This document shows, one piece after another, positions 11,190-22,179 of a DNA stretch of 64,000 nucleotides. A program made the position numbers and the translations under genes. The notes beneath the pieces were generated by a model. That model saw only the letters and a program-made list of their open reading frames with translations. It was not told where the DNA came from and did no database searches. Source of the DNA: Ligustrum vulgare (lineage: Eukaryota > Streptophyta > Magnoliopsida > Lamiales > Oleaceae). Numbering within the stretch: position 1 is the stretch's first letter; every line of letters starts with the position of its first letter. The stretch is taken from NCBI GenBank assembly GCA_963555705.1, contig OY743170.1, forward strand, positions 12,315,096 through 12,379,095, written 5' to 3'.

Positions 11190-11725
11190 TGTTGGGATAT
11201 TTAACCCAAATTAAGAATGAGAATATCTTGGACAATTTCTTTCCATATTAAAGTGGTTAACTTGGAGACCAAGTTAAAGGTGAAAAGGAAAATAAAAGAC
11301 TTTATTTTGGTATTCTACTTCAATAAGGAAACTTACTTGAACACGAATCCTACTTATTCTAGGGGTTGTTTTTACCTATAAATATGTGTCTTAGGGAGCC
11401 ATAATATTGTGAATCTTATGTGAGACTAATTAGAGAGAATTGGAGAGCTTTATCTTTGTAGTTTCTTGTGAACTCTTTGTGGGATAATTCAAAGGGTAGA
11501 AATTTGGGTTAGATAGAAGTTTATTATTAATATTTTCTCTGTAGTCTATGGGATTGGGTTGGTGAGTGAAATTCTATATAATTGTAATAATTTATTATAT
11601 AGTGAAAGGCTTTGGCGATCCGGAAATTTTGCGTTGTTGTTATTATTTTCTTGTTGCTCAATTAATTCTTGAACATCAAAAGATCCTGTGGGTTAAAGAA
11701 GGGGAATCAACGTGTAATTCTCAAT
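11190..11725 (+). repeat. 3' LTR of the TR-GAG element
   Basis: About 98% identical by eye to 9443-9979, with its TATA box at about 11376-11384. The terminal CA is missing (TCTCAATGG instead of TCCCAACA). Confidence 0.8.
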
Positions 11726-12404
11726 GGATCCCTAACTCTCCAAATGAAATTAATCGCCTACGAAGTTAGTTGAATTGGATTTGTACACTTTGTTGTTTCT
11801 ATTTTGAATAAACCGTGTGTCCTTTTTCGAGAATTCTTGAGAGATCAATTTTGTAGAAATGAATTTTAATTTTAGAGCTATTGATGTTTGATGTAGTTAA
11901 TGTTTTAAACTTTGGATTGAATTGCAAGTTGTGCATTAATATAGTTAATGTTTTGAACAATGGATTTCACGTGCTTATCTGAGGTAAATCAAGAAACCCT
12001 CATATAATCTATCCCTGCCAATGAAATATGTACCTGAGGATGCAATCCATGTCTGTAGTGAAAAAACTGTGTCCATGTTTACATGACCATAAATGCTAGA
12101 GAGAGAGAGAGAGAGAGAACAAAACCTGCTGAGGTTCGGAATCGGACAGATTTTGTGCTCGGAAAATTAGTTGCCGGGGAATTGGACGGGTATATTCAGC
12201 TGCGGCACACAATTGTATGAGTTGAAGAAGGAAGAAAGTAACAAGGAGATTTGATGAGAACCGGTTTTTCCATTTCGAGGAAAAATATGTTCAAAAAAGG
12301 AAAATCAAATTTTAAGTAGTTAATTAATTAGGTATACGAGAACAATATGTTTGTGAGCAAATATATAAAATGATTCCGGAAAAATAGGATAGCAATAGCG
12401 TGAA
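11726..12404. repeat. intergenic stretch with a (GA)n microsatellite
   Basis: No gene is supported. A GA dinucleotide run lies at about 12098-12118. Confidence 0.7.
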
Positions 12405-12412
12405 GCGATAAC

Positions 12413-12425
12413 CAGGGCCGGCCCT
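12413..12425 (+). repeat. left terminal inverted repeat of the hAT element
   Basis: CAGGGCCGGCCCT, preceded by the target duplication GCGATAAC. The following AAGGCCACTAAGGCC and GGGCCTCCA repeat short GGCC motifs, as subterminal transposase sites often do. Confidence 0.9.
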
Positions 12426-12840
12426 TATCCAAGGCCACTAAGGCCAAAGACTTGGGCCTCCATATTTTTGGGGCCTCCAAAATTCTGGGCTCCCAAAATA
12501 AAAAATAAAATAAAAAATTGATCCAACACATATTACGACTTACCAGAGTCGGTCCAGACCAAATTCCTTCACTCTCTCACCGTCTCAGTCTCTCAGTCTC
12601 AGACACTCCCTCTCCCTGACTCACGGCTTCAAACTTCAAACCTCAACGCCTCAACCAACCCTTACCCTAGACTTGCGGACTGCGCTGCGCTGCTGGGTGT
12701 GCGACGCTGGCGCAGGTCACTTGTCGCCGACTGACCTGCTCTTAGCCCTCGAGTCTCGCCGTCTGCGAGAGTCGGCCCTGCGACTTCGAACTGCGGTGCC
12801 TCAGCGCCAGCGGCTCAGCCTGACAGCCTCTAATGTTCTT

Positions 12841-13205
12841 GTAAGTCTTCATTCCCTAATCCCTATTTGACTGTAACAGATTGTTCCATGTTCTGAAATC
12901 TGAATCTCTGAAGTCTGATGTTCCTGTAATCCTGTTCGCCGGCCCGCCTCTCTATGACTATTATCATTTTTGTGATTGAAATTTGAAATGCTAAAATTGA
13001 AGTTTGAAGTATAAATTAAGAAATTATTTGATTCCTGAATGGCTGAATCCTGTCATTGATTTCATTTTCTTCTACTTGATTGTTGATTGAAGTTGATTGT
13101 TGAGCCCTTTTACTTGGAGAAGGAGAAGCTTGGGGAATTCGTTTTCGATCGACATTAGTGATTTAGTGGACCAGTGAATTGGGGAAATATCTGACTATTA
13201 ATCAG
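12841..13205 (+). other. probable intron in the 5' leader of the transposase transcript
   Basis: A consensus donor GTAAGT at 12841 follows a GC-rich leader (12540-12840), and an acceptor ATTAATCAG ends at 13205, 39 nt before the ATG at 13245. This would remove the in-frame ATG at 13179 and supports translation from 13245. Inferred from splice-site form only. Confidence 0.5.
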
Positions 13206-13244
13206 GTTCTATCTCTCCTTGCTTATTGGCGATTGCTTATAATT

Positions 13245-15743
13245 ATGTCTACTAGAAAATTTGAATCGGGATGTGCCAAAAGAAAACGAAAGCAAAGGGT
13301 TGAACAATTAATCAAATCTCAAGAAGGAGCACTTAATAAGTTTTTTAATAGCAATAAGCAAACACATAATGAAGACATAAACATTGAAAAAGAGCTTAAT
13401 GAGAATGATAATAGTCATATAGACAATGCAACTCAAGAACAACCCATTTTGGTGAATGAAGAGAAATCTATTGAGGATGATATTGTGAATGATGAAAAGA
13501 ATAATGAAGAGGATAATGAATCATTTTCCATCGACATTAGTGATCCAGTGAATTGGGGAAATATGAATAATAACTTGAGAAATTTAATTGTAATGAAAGG
13601 TCCTGTAAGAGAAAGTGACATGATTTTCCCAAAAGATGTATCAAATCGTCACTTCTCTTATACACATTTTATTCGTCAATTACCCAATGGAGAGAAGCAT
13701 GACAGAAAGTGGTTGATATATTCAAGAAGTTTGAACAAAGTATTTTGCTTTTGTTGTAAGCTATTCAAGAATGATGGGATTAGAACTCATTTGGCACATG
13801 ACGGTGTGAATGACTGGAAAAATGTTGGTGACAAACTTAAAATGCATGAAGTGAGTATTGACCATATTACTAACATGGGTAGATGGATTGAATTGGAAGT
13901 AAGACTTGAAAAGGGAAAAACAATTGATAAAGATGTGCTGGAACAAATCAATAGAGATAAAGAACATTGGAGACAAGTATTACTGCGAATAATATCTGTG
14001 GTGAGAACTCTTGCTGAAAATAATTTAGCATTTCGTGGAGATAATGAGAAGATATACCAAGAAAATAATGGTATCTTCTTACGTCTAATTCAAATGATTG
14101 CTCAGTTTGATCCTGTAATGAAAGAGCACATTCGTCGAATCCAAAATAAAGAAATCCATTATCATTATCTTGGACATAAAATTCAAAATGAGTTGATACT
14201 TATGTTAGCTGGTGAGATCAAGAAAATAATAATTGAGAAACTAAAAAATTCTAAGTATTTTTCTGTTATACTTGATTGCACTCCAGATTCGAGTCATGAA
14301 GAACAAATGTCTATAGTATTGAGATGTGTAGATATTTCAGCAAGTCCAGTGAAGGTAGAAGAATTCTTCCTAGGATTTTTATTGGTAGATGATACATCTG
14401 GAAAGGGGCTTTTTGATGAACTTGTGGATGCCTTGAATAATCTGGAACTTGATATTGATGATGTAAGGGGTCAAGGTTATGATAATGGTGCTAACATGAA
14501 AGGAAAACATAAAGGGGTGCAGAATAGATTACTACAAGTAAATCCTAGAGCATTCTATACTCCTTGTGGGTGTCATAGTCTTAATCTTGCACTTTGTGAT
14601 ATGGCCAATTGCTGTTCAAAGGCTAAATCTTTCTTTGGAGTGGTTCAACGTATATACACTTTGTTTTCATCATCTACTAAACGGTGGAAAATTTTCAAAG
14701 ATAATGTAAATGGCCTTACCCTTGAGCCATTGTCACAAACTCGTTGGGAAAGCCATGTTGAAAGTGTTAGAGCGATAAGATTTCAAGCTCCACATATAAA
14801 AAATGCTCTACTTCAACTGGCAAATGATGATGATCCTAAGACAAATAGTGAGGCAGAGTCTTTAGCAACATTTGAATTTGAGAATTTTGAATTCTTACTC
14901 GGGATGGTTATTTGGTATGAAGTATTGAATAATGTTAACAGAGTAAGTAAACATTTGCAAACAGAAGACATGCATATTGACGTTGCTATAGACCATTTGA
15001 AAGGACTCATTTCATTTTTCAAAAACTATAGAGAAACTGGATTTGAATTGGCGATGATTGATGCTAAAGAGATTGCAAGTGAATTAGAAATTGATCCTGT
15101 ATTTCGTGAAAAACGGGTTGTACGTAGAAAAAAGAAATTTGATGAGATTTCTTGTGAAGAGATTACACAAACAGCTGAAGAATCTTTTAAGATCAATTAT
15201 TTCATATACATAGTTGATCAAGTTCTTGCATCACTTCAAAATAGATTTGAACAATTTCAGAAATATGATGATATTTTTGGATTTTTGTTTGATTTGGAAA
15301 AGCTTAGATCTATTGATGATGATAGTTTGAAGTGTTCTTGCATTAACCTTGATAATTATTTGAAGCATAACATGATTTCTGACATTGATGGGGTGGAATT
15401 ATTTTGTGAGTTGAAAGTTCTAAGAAAAGCAATACCTACAGAAACTAATGGAGCAATTGACGTGTTAAATTACATTAAGAGAATGAATTGTTGTTTTGCA
15501 AATGCTTGGGTTGCTTATAGAATATTATTGACTATTCCTGTCACAGTTGCCTCTGCTGAAAGAAGTTTTTCAAAGTTGAAGCTGATTAAGTCTTATCTTC
15601 GATCAACCATGTCACAAGAGAGATTGAATGGATTAGCTATGATTTCTATCGAACAAAATATGTTGAAATACCTTGATTTAAGTAGTTTGATTACTAATTT
15701 TGCATCTCAAAATGTGAGAAGGCTAAATGTTATGCTCAAATGA
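13245..15743 (+). CDS. hAT transposase, TTF-type zinc finger / DUF4371 / hAT dimerisation
   Basis: An open frame of 832 residues from MSTRKFESG. This start is preferred over the in-frame ATG at 13179, which lies in a probable leader intron. In order: a basic stretch KRKRKQR (about residue 13) as a likely nuclear signal; an acidic linker; a TTF-type zinc finger (about 145-215: CFCCKLF, then THLAHDGVNDWKN and MHEVSIDH); DUF4371/RNase H-like core with ILDCTPD (Asp about 344), GYDNGANM (Asp about 413) and CGCHSLNLAL (about 441-450); RWESHVES; and at the C terminus the hAT dimerisation region IPVTVASAERSFSKLKLIKS (about 765). It binds the element ends and catalyses excision and reinsertion in the nucleus. 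No stop or frameshift is present. The alternative of a domesticated host gene is unlikely, because it sits within intact TIRs. Confidence 0.9.
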   Translation: MSTRKFESGCAKRKRKQRVEQLIKSQEGALNKFFNSNKQTHNEDINIEKELNENDNSHIDNATQEQPILVNEEKSIEDDIVNDEKNNEEDNESFSIDISDPVNWGNMNNNLRNLIVMKGPVRESDMIFPKDVSNRHFSYTHFIRQLPNGEKHDRKWLIYSRSLNKVFCFCCKLFKNDGIRTHLAHDGVNDWKNVGDKLKMHEVSIDHITNMGRWIELEVRLEKGKTIDKDVLEQINRDKEHWRQVLLRIISVVRTLAENNLAFRGDNEKIYQENNGIFLRLIQMIAQFDPVMKEHIRRIQNKEIHYHYLGHKIQNELILMLAGEIKKIIIEKLKNSKYFSVILDCTPDSSHEEQMSIVLRCVDISASPVKVEEFFLGFLLVDDTSGKGLFDELVDALNNLELDIDDVRGQGYDNGANMKGKHKGVQNRLLQVNPRAFYTPCGCHSLNLALCDMANCCSKAKSFFGVVQRIYTLFSSSTKRWKIFKDNVNGLTLEPLSQTRWESHVESVRAIRFQAPHIKNALLQLANDDDPKTNSEAESLATFEFENFEFLLGMVIWYEVLNNVNRVSKHLQTEDMHIDVAIDHLKGLISFFKNYRETGFELAMIDAKEIASELEIDPVFREKRVVRRKKKFDEISCEEITQTAEESFKINYFIYIVDQVLASLQNRFEQFQKYDDIFGFLFDLEKLRSIDDDSLKCSCINLDNYLKHNMISDIDGVELFCELKVLRKAIPTETNGAIDVLNYIKRMNCCFANAWVAYRILLTIPVTVASAERSFSKLKLIKSYLRSTMSQERLNGLAMISIEQNMLKYLDLSSLITNFASQNVRRLNVMLK

Positions 15744-15937
15744 ACTCTCGGTTATGAGAGATTTTGGAATTTGTAATTACATCTTTTTGGATTATATAAA
15801 GTAATTACATCTTTTGGATTATATAAAGTCTTCTTTTAATTACATGTGTATTATTTATTTAAATATTTTAGTTTTGCTACGTTTATATATATTTTAGGGC
15901 CTCAACGTAGTTCGCTGTCTTAGACCACTATATTCTC

Positions 15938-15950
15938 AGGGCCGACCCTG
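15938..15950 (+). repeat. right terminal inverted repeat of the hAT element
   Basis: AGGGCCGACCCTG, complementary to the left end, followed at once by the second GCGATAAC. Confidence 0.9.
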
Positions 15951-15958
15951 GCGATAAC

Positions 15959-17326
15959 CACACACGTATGGAATATGATATTTAGCGATTTTTTTTATGC
16001 TTCTTTCCTTGTCAGCTAGTAGGGGACTCGCTACTATACGTGGGGAAAAAAATGCAACTCATATCATACAAATTGAGTTACATAATGATAATAAGAAGTC
16101 AAAAAAGGATGAAATGTTCTTTTTATTGGTTGAAATATTCTGATCCAATCGTATATCATCCATGATCACATCACGTATATGTAAGTTATTATGTACATGT
16201 ATCACAATCGAAAAATAAATTGCCCTTCGCTTTACTTTTGTTTAGCTCCATTTGGATATAACAAATTCAGTCAAAGTAAAAATTTTAAATCCAAATTCTA
16301 AAATAAATCAAAGTCAATAATTACTTTCAACCACATAATTTATGTAATTCACGTTTTTTCAACTATATATTTCATGAACTTTTATCAGAATTCATTAAAA
16401 ACTTGATTTTTAATCTCTATCAAATGGTGACATTAATTTCAACTATATAATTATTATTATTGCTCATTATTATCAATATATTTAGTGAAATATTGCAATC
16501 ATGTTATTTCTCATAAGAACTTTTCACAAATAATGGTCGACTATATTTGAAATTAAGATTTTCATCAACTAAAATATCACGTTAACCACCTTATCTAAAA
16601 TTCTAAAATGTTATTTACTTGAGGAAAATTCTATTTATTTCATCACAAAAAATGCACAATGTTAAAGAATGGACAACGATAGACTAGAACAAAATCTACT
16701 GTCTTGCAAATGATGTGAACATATATACTACATTTTTCATTACACATAAGTTGAAAAGTTCGCTACACCAACTTTATTGAAATTAATTGGAGAATCTCAA
16801 TAAAAATTGTCACCTTTCAAAACGTTCCATGAAAAACTAAGGAGCATAACTGGAACACGAAATAGGGTGGAGCCAGATCGTGCTAACAGGTTGGCCGGGA
16901 TATAATTTATTCAGATTCTTGTGAGAAAACAATTGTCTATTCCTGTTCCTAGTAAAGATATAGTTGTAGCCTTAAATTAAATATTGCCTTAGTCTTTCCC
17001 GTCAAAAAAATAAATAAATAAAAATAAAATATTGCCTTAGTCTTAATCTAAAATTTCTCTAGTCTTAATCTCAAACTTCTCTAGGTCAATGAAAGAAAAT
17101 CAAATTTCAAATAATTGGAAAATTGAAAATATTTGTCATATGAAAACACAATAGAAAAACAAAATAAATATGAAGAAACTATCTTGATCAAGTTTCATTT
17201 TTTTCCAAGGGTGTGCAAGTGAAAATTGAATGCTCAGTAAGATACAATTAATAGTAGTCTATTGAGGGATCATTAGAATGAACTTATTGAAATTTCGTAC
17301 AGCACAAATGTATGAATCTCATTTTA
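15959..17326. other. intergenic, no gene seen
   Basis: AT-rich DNA without a supportable exon, RNA gene or element end. Confidence 0.5.
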
Positions 17327-17331
17327 AGTTG

Positions 17332-17954
17332 TGTTAGGATTAAAGGCTCAAGATAGCACCACAAAGAACAAATAATCAAACATTTAAACACAAAAATCAA
17401 ATACTTTATAGAAAAACCATAAAAGTACAGAAATCAGTATTCAAAATCAAGATTATACAAAACTTCTCAGAAACTCATAAATCGCACAACAGAAAAACCA
17501 CAAAGATTAAAAGAGTTACAGAAAACTCTACCAAACTCAAAGAATGTATACTGATTTACACAAAGTATCAGTATCTACCAAATATACTAAAAACAATAAG
17601 GCGATTATACAATTTCTGGAAGAAAATCACGAAGGAGAAGATGAAGGCAATGAATCGCCTTTTTCAGAGAGAAAAGTAGAAGGGTCTGGAATCAGAGAGA
17701 AAAGTAGAAGGGTCTGAATGACGCTTGATATCAATCAGGCGTCCTTTATTCCCAGGTGGATGGTTGGGATCAAACCAATTTGATCCAATGGCTCATATAA
17801 GGGGGTAGTGATAAATGGGCTTGTGACCCGGTTCCACATATGGGCCTCAATACCGGATAATGTGATATGGACTCAGCTACAAACTTTGGACTTAAAAAAA
17901 TTGGTCCAAACTGAAAAATTGCAGGCTTTCACTTAACAGATCAATTGTCCAACA
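17332..17954 (-). repeat. 3' LTR of the copia element
   Basis: It runs from TGTTAGGATTAAAGG to CAATTGTCCAACA as written on the plus strand. It differs from the right copy by scattered substitutions and by a re-duplicated AGAGAAAAGTAGAAGGGTCTG segment near 17671-17715. Confidence 0.88.
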
Positions 17955-17975
17955 ATCTCCACCTCAATTGAGCTA
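17955..17975 (-). promoter_or_regulatory. polypurine tract of the copia element
   Basis: On the minus strand TTGAGGTGGAGAT lies directly before the 3' LTR, the plus-strand primer site in reverse transcription. Confidence 0.75.
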
Positions 17976-18009
17976 CTTCCAACACCCTGTAAAACAAAAC
18001 AGAGAAGTA

Positions 18010-21000
18010 TCAAAATTCCACTAAGTTTAAAAACCTTAATGCATCTTTAAACTTGTTAATAGGAATGATCTTAGTTCCTACATCTATAGGATTAGTGTAG
18101 GAATCTTAACAAGTTTCACAATGCCTTTTTCAATAATGTCCCTTATGAAATGAAATTTAACATCAATGTGTTTAGACCTATTGTGAAAAACAGAATTTTT
18201 ACACAAATGTAAAGCACTTAAACTATCAGTACATAATTCAACTTCAGAATCATCAATGCAGCAAATTTCAGATAGTAAACCCTTTAATCACATGCATTCC
18301 TTAACAGCATCTGTGGCAGCAATGTATTCTGCCTCAGTTGATGATAAGGAAACCAGTTTTTTGCAGCTGGGATTTCTAGCTAATACGAGAAGAGTTTAAA
18401 GTAAAAAAGTAAGAAGATGTTGATTTCCTGTTATCAACATTTCCTGCAAAATCAGAGTCTACAAAACCTTTAAATTTGAAATCATTTTTGGTTTTAGAAA
18501 ATACTAGACTAAGTCTAGCAGGCCCTTTCAAATATTTCAGGAGACATTTCATGGCTTCCCAGTGCAATTCACCTGGATTGCTCATAAACATGCTCAAAAC
18601 ACTTACAGCAAAAGCAATATCAGGTCTGGAACAGACCATCAAATACATAACAGATCCAACTGCATTAGAATAGGGCACATTTTTCATTCTAAACACTTCA
18701 TCATCAGATTTAGGACAATGTTCAACAGACATTTTATAATGTGCAGGTAAAGGTAAAGACACGGATTTGGATTCAGATAAACAAAATCTGTTTAAAACCT
18801 TTTCAATGTAATGTTTTTTATTCAAAAATAATTTTCCAGATTGTCCATCCCTAAAAATATCCATGCCAAGTATCCTTTTAGCATTTCCTATGTCTTTCAT
18901 CTCAAACTCAGAATGCAGTTTAGTTTTAAGAACATTTATATCATGCATATTAGGTCCAACAATAAGCATGTCATCAACATATAAAAGTAAGTATATAAAA
19001 TCAGTTTTACCAAGCTTAAAATAAAAACATGAATCATATTTGCTTTTCTGAAAATTGAGGCTTTGAATATAAGAATCAAATCTCTTATACAACTGCCTAG
19101 GGACTTGTTTCAAGTCATACAAGGATTTTTTCAACAAACAAACCAAATCAGAATTTCTACCCTTTTTAAAACCTTTAGGTTGATGCATATAGATTGTTTC
19201 ATCAAAAGAGCCATAAAGAAAAGCAGTTTTCACATCCATTTGCTCAAGTTCTAAATCAAATTGAGCAACTAAAGCAAATAGAATTCTGATTGAAGTGTAT
19301 TTAACCACAGGAGAGAAAATTTCATTGTAATCAATCCCTTCCTTTTGAGAAAAACCTTTAGCTGCAAGTCTAGCCTTGTACCTTGGTTTTATGTCTTTAG
19401 ACTCACTTTCCTTTATTTTAAAAATCTATTTACAGTCAATTATCCTTTTATTTACAGGTCTATTGACTAAAATCCAAGTACCATTTTTCAGAAGTGAGTC
19501 CATCTCTTCTTGCATTGCTGCAAGCCTGAGTTTGGAATCTTTTGAAGAAACAACTTCTTCAAAAGATTCAGGTTCAAACATTAAAGGATCAGAATAAGTA
19601 AATGCAGATACAAAATCAGGATCCTCAAACCTAGGAGGAGGTCTAATCTCTCTTCTAGGTCTATCCCTTGCTAGTTAATAATTTTCCTAGTCTGGTTCAG
19701 CTTCAGGGATGTCTCCAGGTGGTGGCACAGTATCAACCAGTTCAGGTTCCGGATTGACATTAGGAGACTGTGGGGGTTGTTCCACCTGAAACTGAGTATT
19801 GGGCAGACCATTTTCATCACCTAAATGGTCTGCACTCGGCTCAGAGGTTAGGAAATCTTTTTCTTTAACAGGATCAAGCAATTTTTCATCTTTACATGGG
19901 AAAAAAAATTCATTAAAAATCACAGACCTACTTAGAATGACCCTGTAACCTCCCTGTTCCCTAACCCATAATCTATAACCCTTGACCCCTTCTCCATACC
20001 CAAGAAAGACACATTTTAAATATCTGGAGTCAAGTATAGATTCAGACTGGTGTGAGTAGGCAGCACACCCAAAAAATTTTAACTTTGAAAAGTCAGGAAG
20101 ATAATTATTCCAGATTTGATCAGGAATTTTAAAATCAATGGCACTGCAGGGAGAAAGATTTATCAGATAAACTGCTTCACCCTAAAATATTTTAGGCAAG
20201 TTGGAATCAAGTAAAAGATACCTAGTTCTTTCTAGGAGTGTCCTATTCATCCTTTCAGCAACCTTATTTTGCTGTAGACTGTAGGCTACAGTCATGTGCC
20301 TAAGAATACCTAAGGTGCTACAAAAAGAATCAAACTCTTGGTTACAAAATTCTAAACCATTATCAGTCTTAATAGTTTTGACTCTCTTTTCTTTCAAATT
20401 CTGAACTAAGGTGATTCAATTTTTGAAAACAGACACAGTAGCATCCTTAGTTTTTAACAAATGCACCCAGGTTTTCCTAGAAAAGTCATCCACTATAAGA
20501 AGAAAATACCTGAAACCTGAAACAGAACTCACAGGAGCAGGACCCCACAAATCAGCATGCAAGTACTCAAGAACATCATTTGATTTATGAACACCTTTAC
20601 CAAAAGAATTTCTTTTATGTTTACCTAACACACATTTTTCACAGAAGTCAAGTTTATGCAACACATCATTACCAAATGCACCTTTGGTTTTAAGTAATGT
20701 AAGCCCTTTTTGACCTATGTGTCCTAATCTTTTATGACATAACACAGTCTCATTCAAATCAGACACATCATTAAAGGACTTAGCATAAACAGGCAAGGTA
20801 TTTAACACATATATCCCATTAATTTTGGGAGTACAAACAATCAAGCAGTTATTTTTTAAAATACTCAAATAACCATTATGCATTCTAATCTCAAAAGATT
20901 CAGAATCTAAAACATCAAGTGAAATCAAGTTCCTTTTCAAATCAGGAACATGTCTGGTTTGGTTTAAAATAAGAGTTTTGTTATTTTCAAGTTGTAACAA

Positions 21001-21200
21001 AACTTTTCCAATACCTTGCACATCACATGAAATATTATTGCCAAGTTTCACTGAACCAAAGCAATTATCACTGAAATTAACAAACATATCCTTCTGAGGA
21101 CACATGTGAAAGGTGCAGCCAGAATCAAGAATCCATTCGTTCTTATTATTAGATTCAGTAGTAACATAAACCACCCCATTATTATTATTATCTTGCACTG
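18010..21200 (-). pseudogene. pol: copia pol: protease, integrase, reverse transcriptase, RNase H (broken)
   Basis: From right to left on the minus strand: protease WILDSGCTFHMCP (about 21140-21095); the zinc-binding integrase N terminus CHKRLGHIG...CEKCVLGK (about 20760-20630); integrase core HADLWGP and DNGLEF (about 20560-20340); reverse transcriptase with VKTAFLYG, KSLYDLKQ and the catalytic YVDDMLIVG (18376-19308); RNase H SSTEAEYIAATD (about 18350); and an end ALRFLNLVEF before the stop at 18010-18012. The frame is interrupted near 20415, 20180, 19685, 19310-19430 and 18375, by stops and frameshifts. Domains are otherwise well preserved, so the damage is recent relative to insertion. 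Class: Tork/Tnt1-like by eye. Confidence 0.88.
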
Positions 21201-21229
21201 CAGCCTCAGTTTGGTTACTAATACGCTGA

Positions 21230-22162
21230 TCATTTTTTCGTTTGAAACAATATTTAATATGATGTCCAGGTTGGCCACAGTAAAATCAAATTCTAGGAGG
21301 TTTATCTACATCTGTAGTTTCAGCATTGTTGTCTTGTGTTTAAAATTGTTCTGGTTTCTGAAATTATTATGATTTCTAATATTATTGTCTTGATTTCTGA
21401 AACCGGACTGACCTCTAAGGTTATTATCTTTAGTCCTATTGAAATTGCCCTTATTCTGAAAATTACCTTTTACAGGCTTGTTATTACAATCCCTATTGTT
21501 GCTAGAAGTATTCCAATTTTTATTGAAATTAGTTCCAGACTTATTCTACCTAAAAGAGTTCTTCTTCCTAAAGGTTCCTACAACATTATAGGCTTCCTTA
21601 GGATTACTTTTAAATTCTAACTCTTTATTCTTAAAGGAAGTATGGACAATTTTAGTGCTCAGTTTCTGCCCCCATACTCTAAGGCATTCCTTAAATCCTT
21701 AAATTTATCCCCCATGACATTCAGTAAACAAACAACCTTTTGTTCATCAGTAAGTTTTTCATCACAGTTTAAAAGACTCTGTGTGATCTTAGTAAACCTA
21801 CTCATATTCTCATCCACATCCTTAGATGGATCAAATTTAAAAGAGAAATATTGTTTCCACAGAAAACACTTATCAGGCAGAGACACAGTATCATAAATTT
21901 CTTTCAATTTATCCCACAATTCCATAGTGGTTTTAGTCTTGCCTACTTGTCTAATGACATTATCAGATAAGTGTAAAAACAAAGTACTCCATGCAATTTC
22001 ATCCATTTCAAGTTGTCTGTCCCGAGGGGTATCAAGGGGCCAGGACTTATCTATAGCCTTAGCACATTTCATTTGAAGTAGTAAAGCTTGCATTTTCTGG
22101 CTCCAGAGATTGAAATCCCTTTTGTCATTCCATATTTCAACATCTACTTTAACGGTAGACAT
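21230..22162 (-). pseudogene. gag: copia gag with frameshift and a stop at the zinc knuckle
   Basis: It starts MSTVKVDVEIWNDKRDF at 22162, preferred over the ATG five codons upstream by homology. It continues with the gag-polypeptide region (AWSTLFLHLSDNVIRQV, ELWDKLKEIYDTVS, DENMSRFTKITQSLL) to 21659. There an extra base in the G run (C run on the plus strand, 21669-21673) shifts the frame. The shifted frame continues GQKLSTKIVHTSFKNKELEF into an Asn-rich linker, with a stop near 21550. The CCHC knuckle FYCGQPGHHIKYC lies near 21280-21240. Its first Cys position is a stop (TGA, plus strand 21286-21288). No working Gag is made. Confidence 0.8.
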
Positions 22163-22179
22163 TGAAATAATGACCAAGA

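Larger units (their letters stand above)
9443..11725 (+). mobile_element. TR-GAG-type non-autonomous copia LTR retrotransposon
   Basis: A 2.3-kb element with two LTRs, a Met-tRNA primer-binding site, one open gag and a polypurine tract, but no protease, integrase, reverse transcriptase or RNase H. The LTRs differ at about eleven positions over ~536 bp by eye (about 2%), so it is young. The last two bases (CA) of the 3' LTR are replaced by TG, and no 5-bp target duplication is evident. This suggests that the right junction was altered after insertion. It would need proteins from an autonomous copia relative to move. Confidence 0.75.
12413..15950 (+). mobile_element. complete hAT transposon with perfect 8-bp target duplication
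   Basis: A 3538-bp element. The left end is CAGGGCCGGCCCT and the right end AGGGCCGACCCTG, which are inverted repeats with one mismatch over 13 bp. GCGATAAC occurs immediately before (12405-12412) and after (15951-15958). An 8-bp duplication and CAGGG-type ends are diagnostic of the hAT superfamily. Inside is one long uninterrupted transposase frame. The intact target duplication and open frame suggest recent insertion and possible autonomy. Confidence 0.93.

Noticed and set aside
12673..12870. GC-rich 65-codon frame
   Set aside because: It sits in the 5' leader of the hAT transposase transcript and overlaps the probable donor at 12841; no family match.
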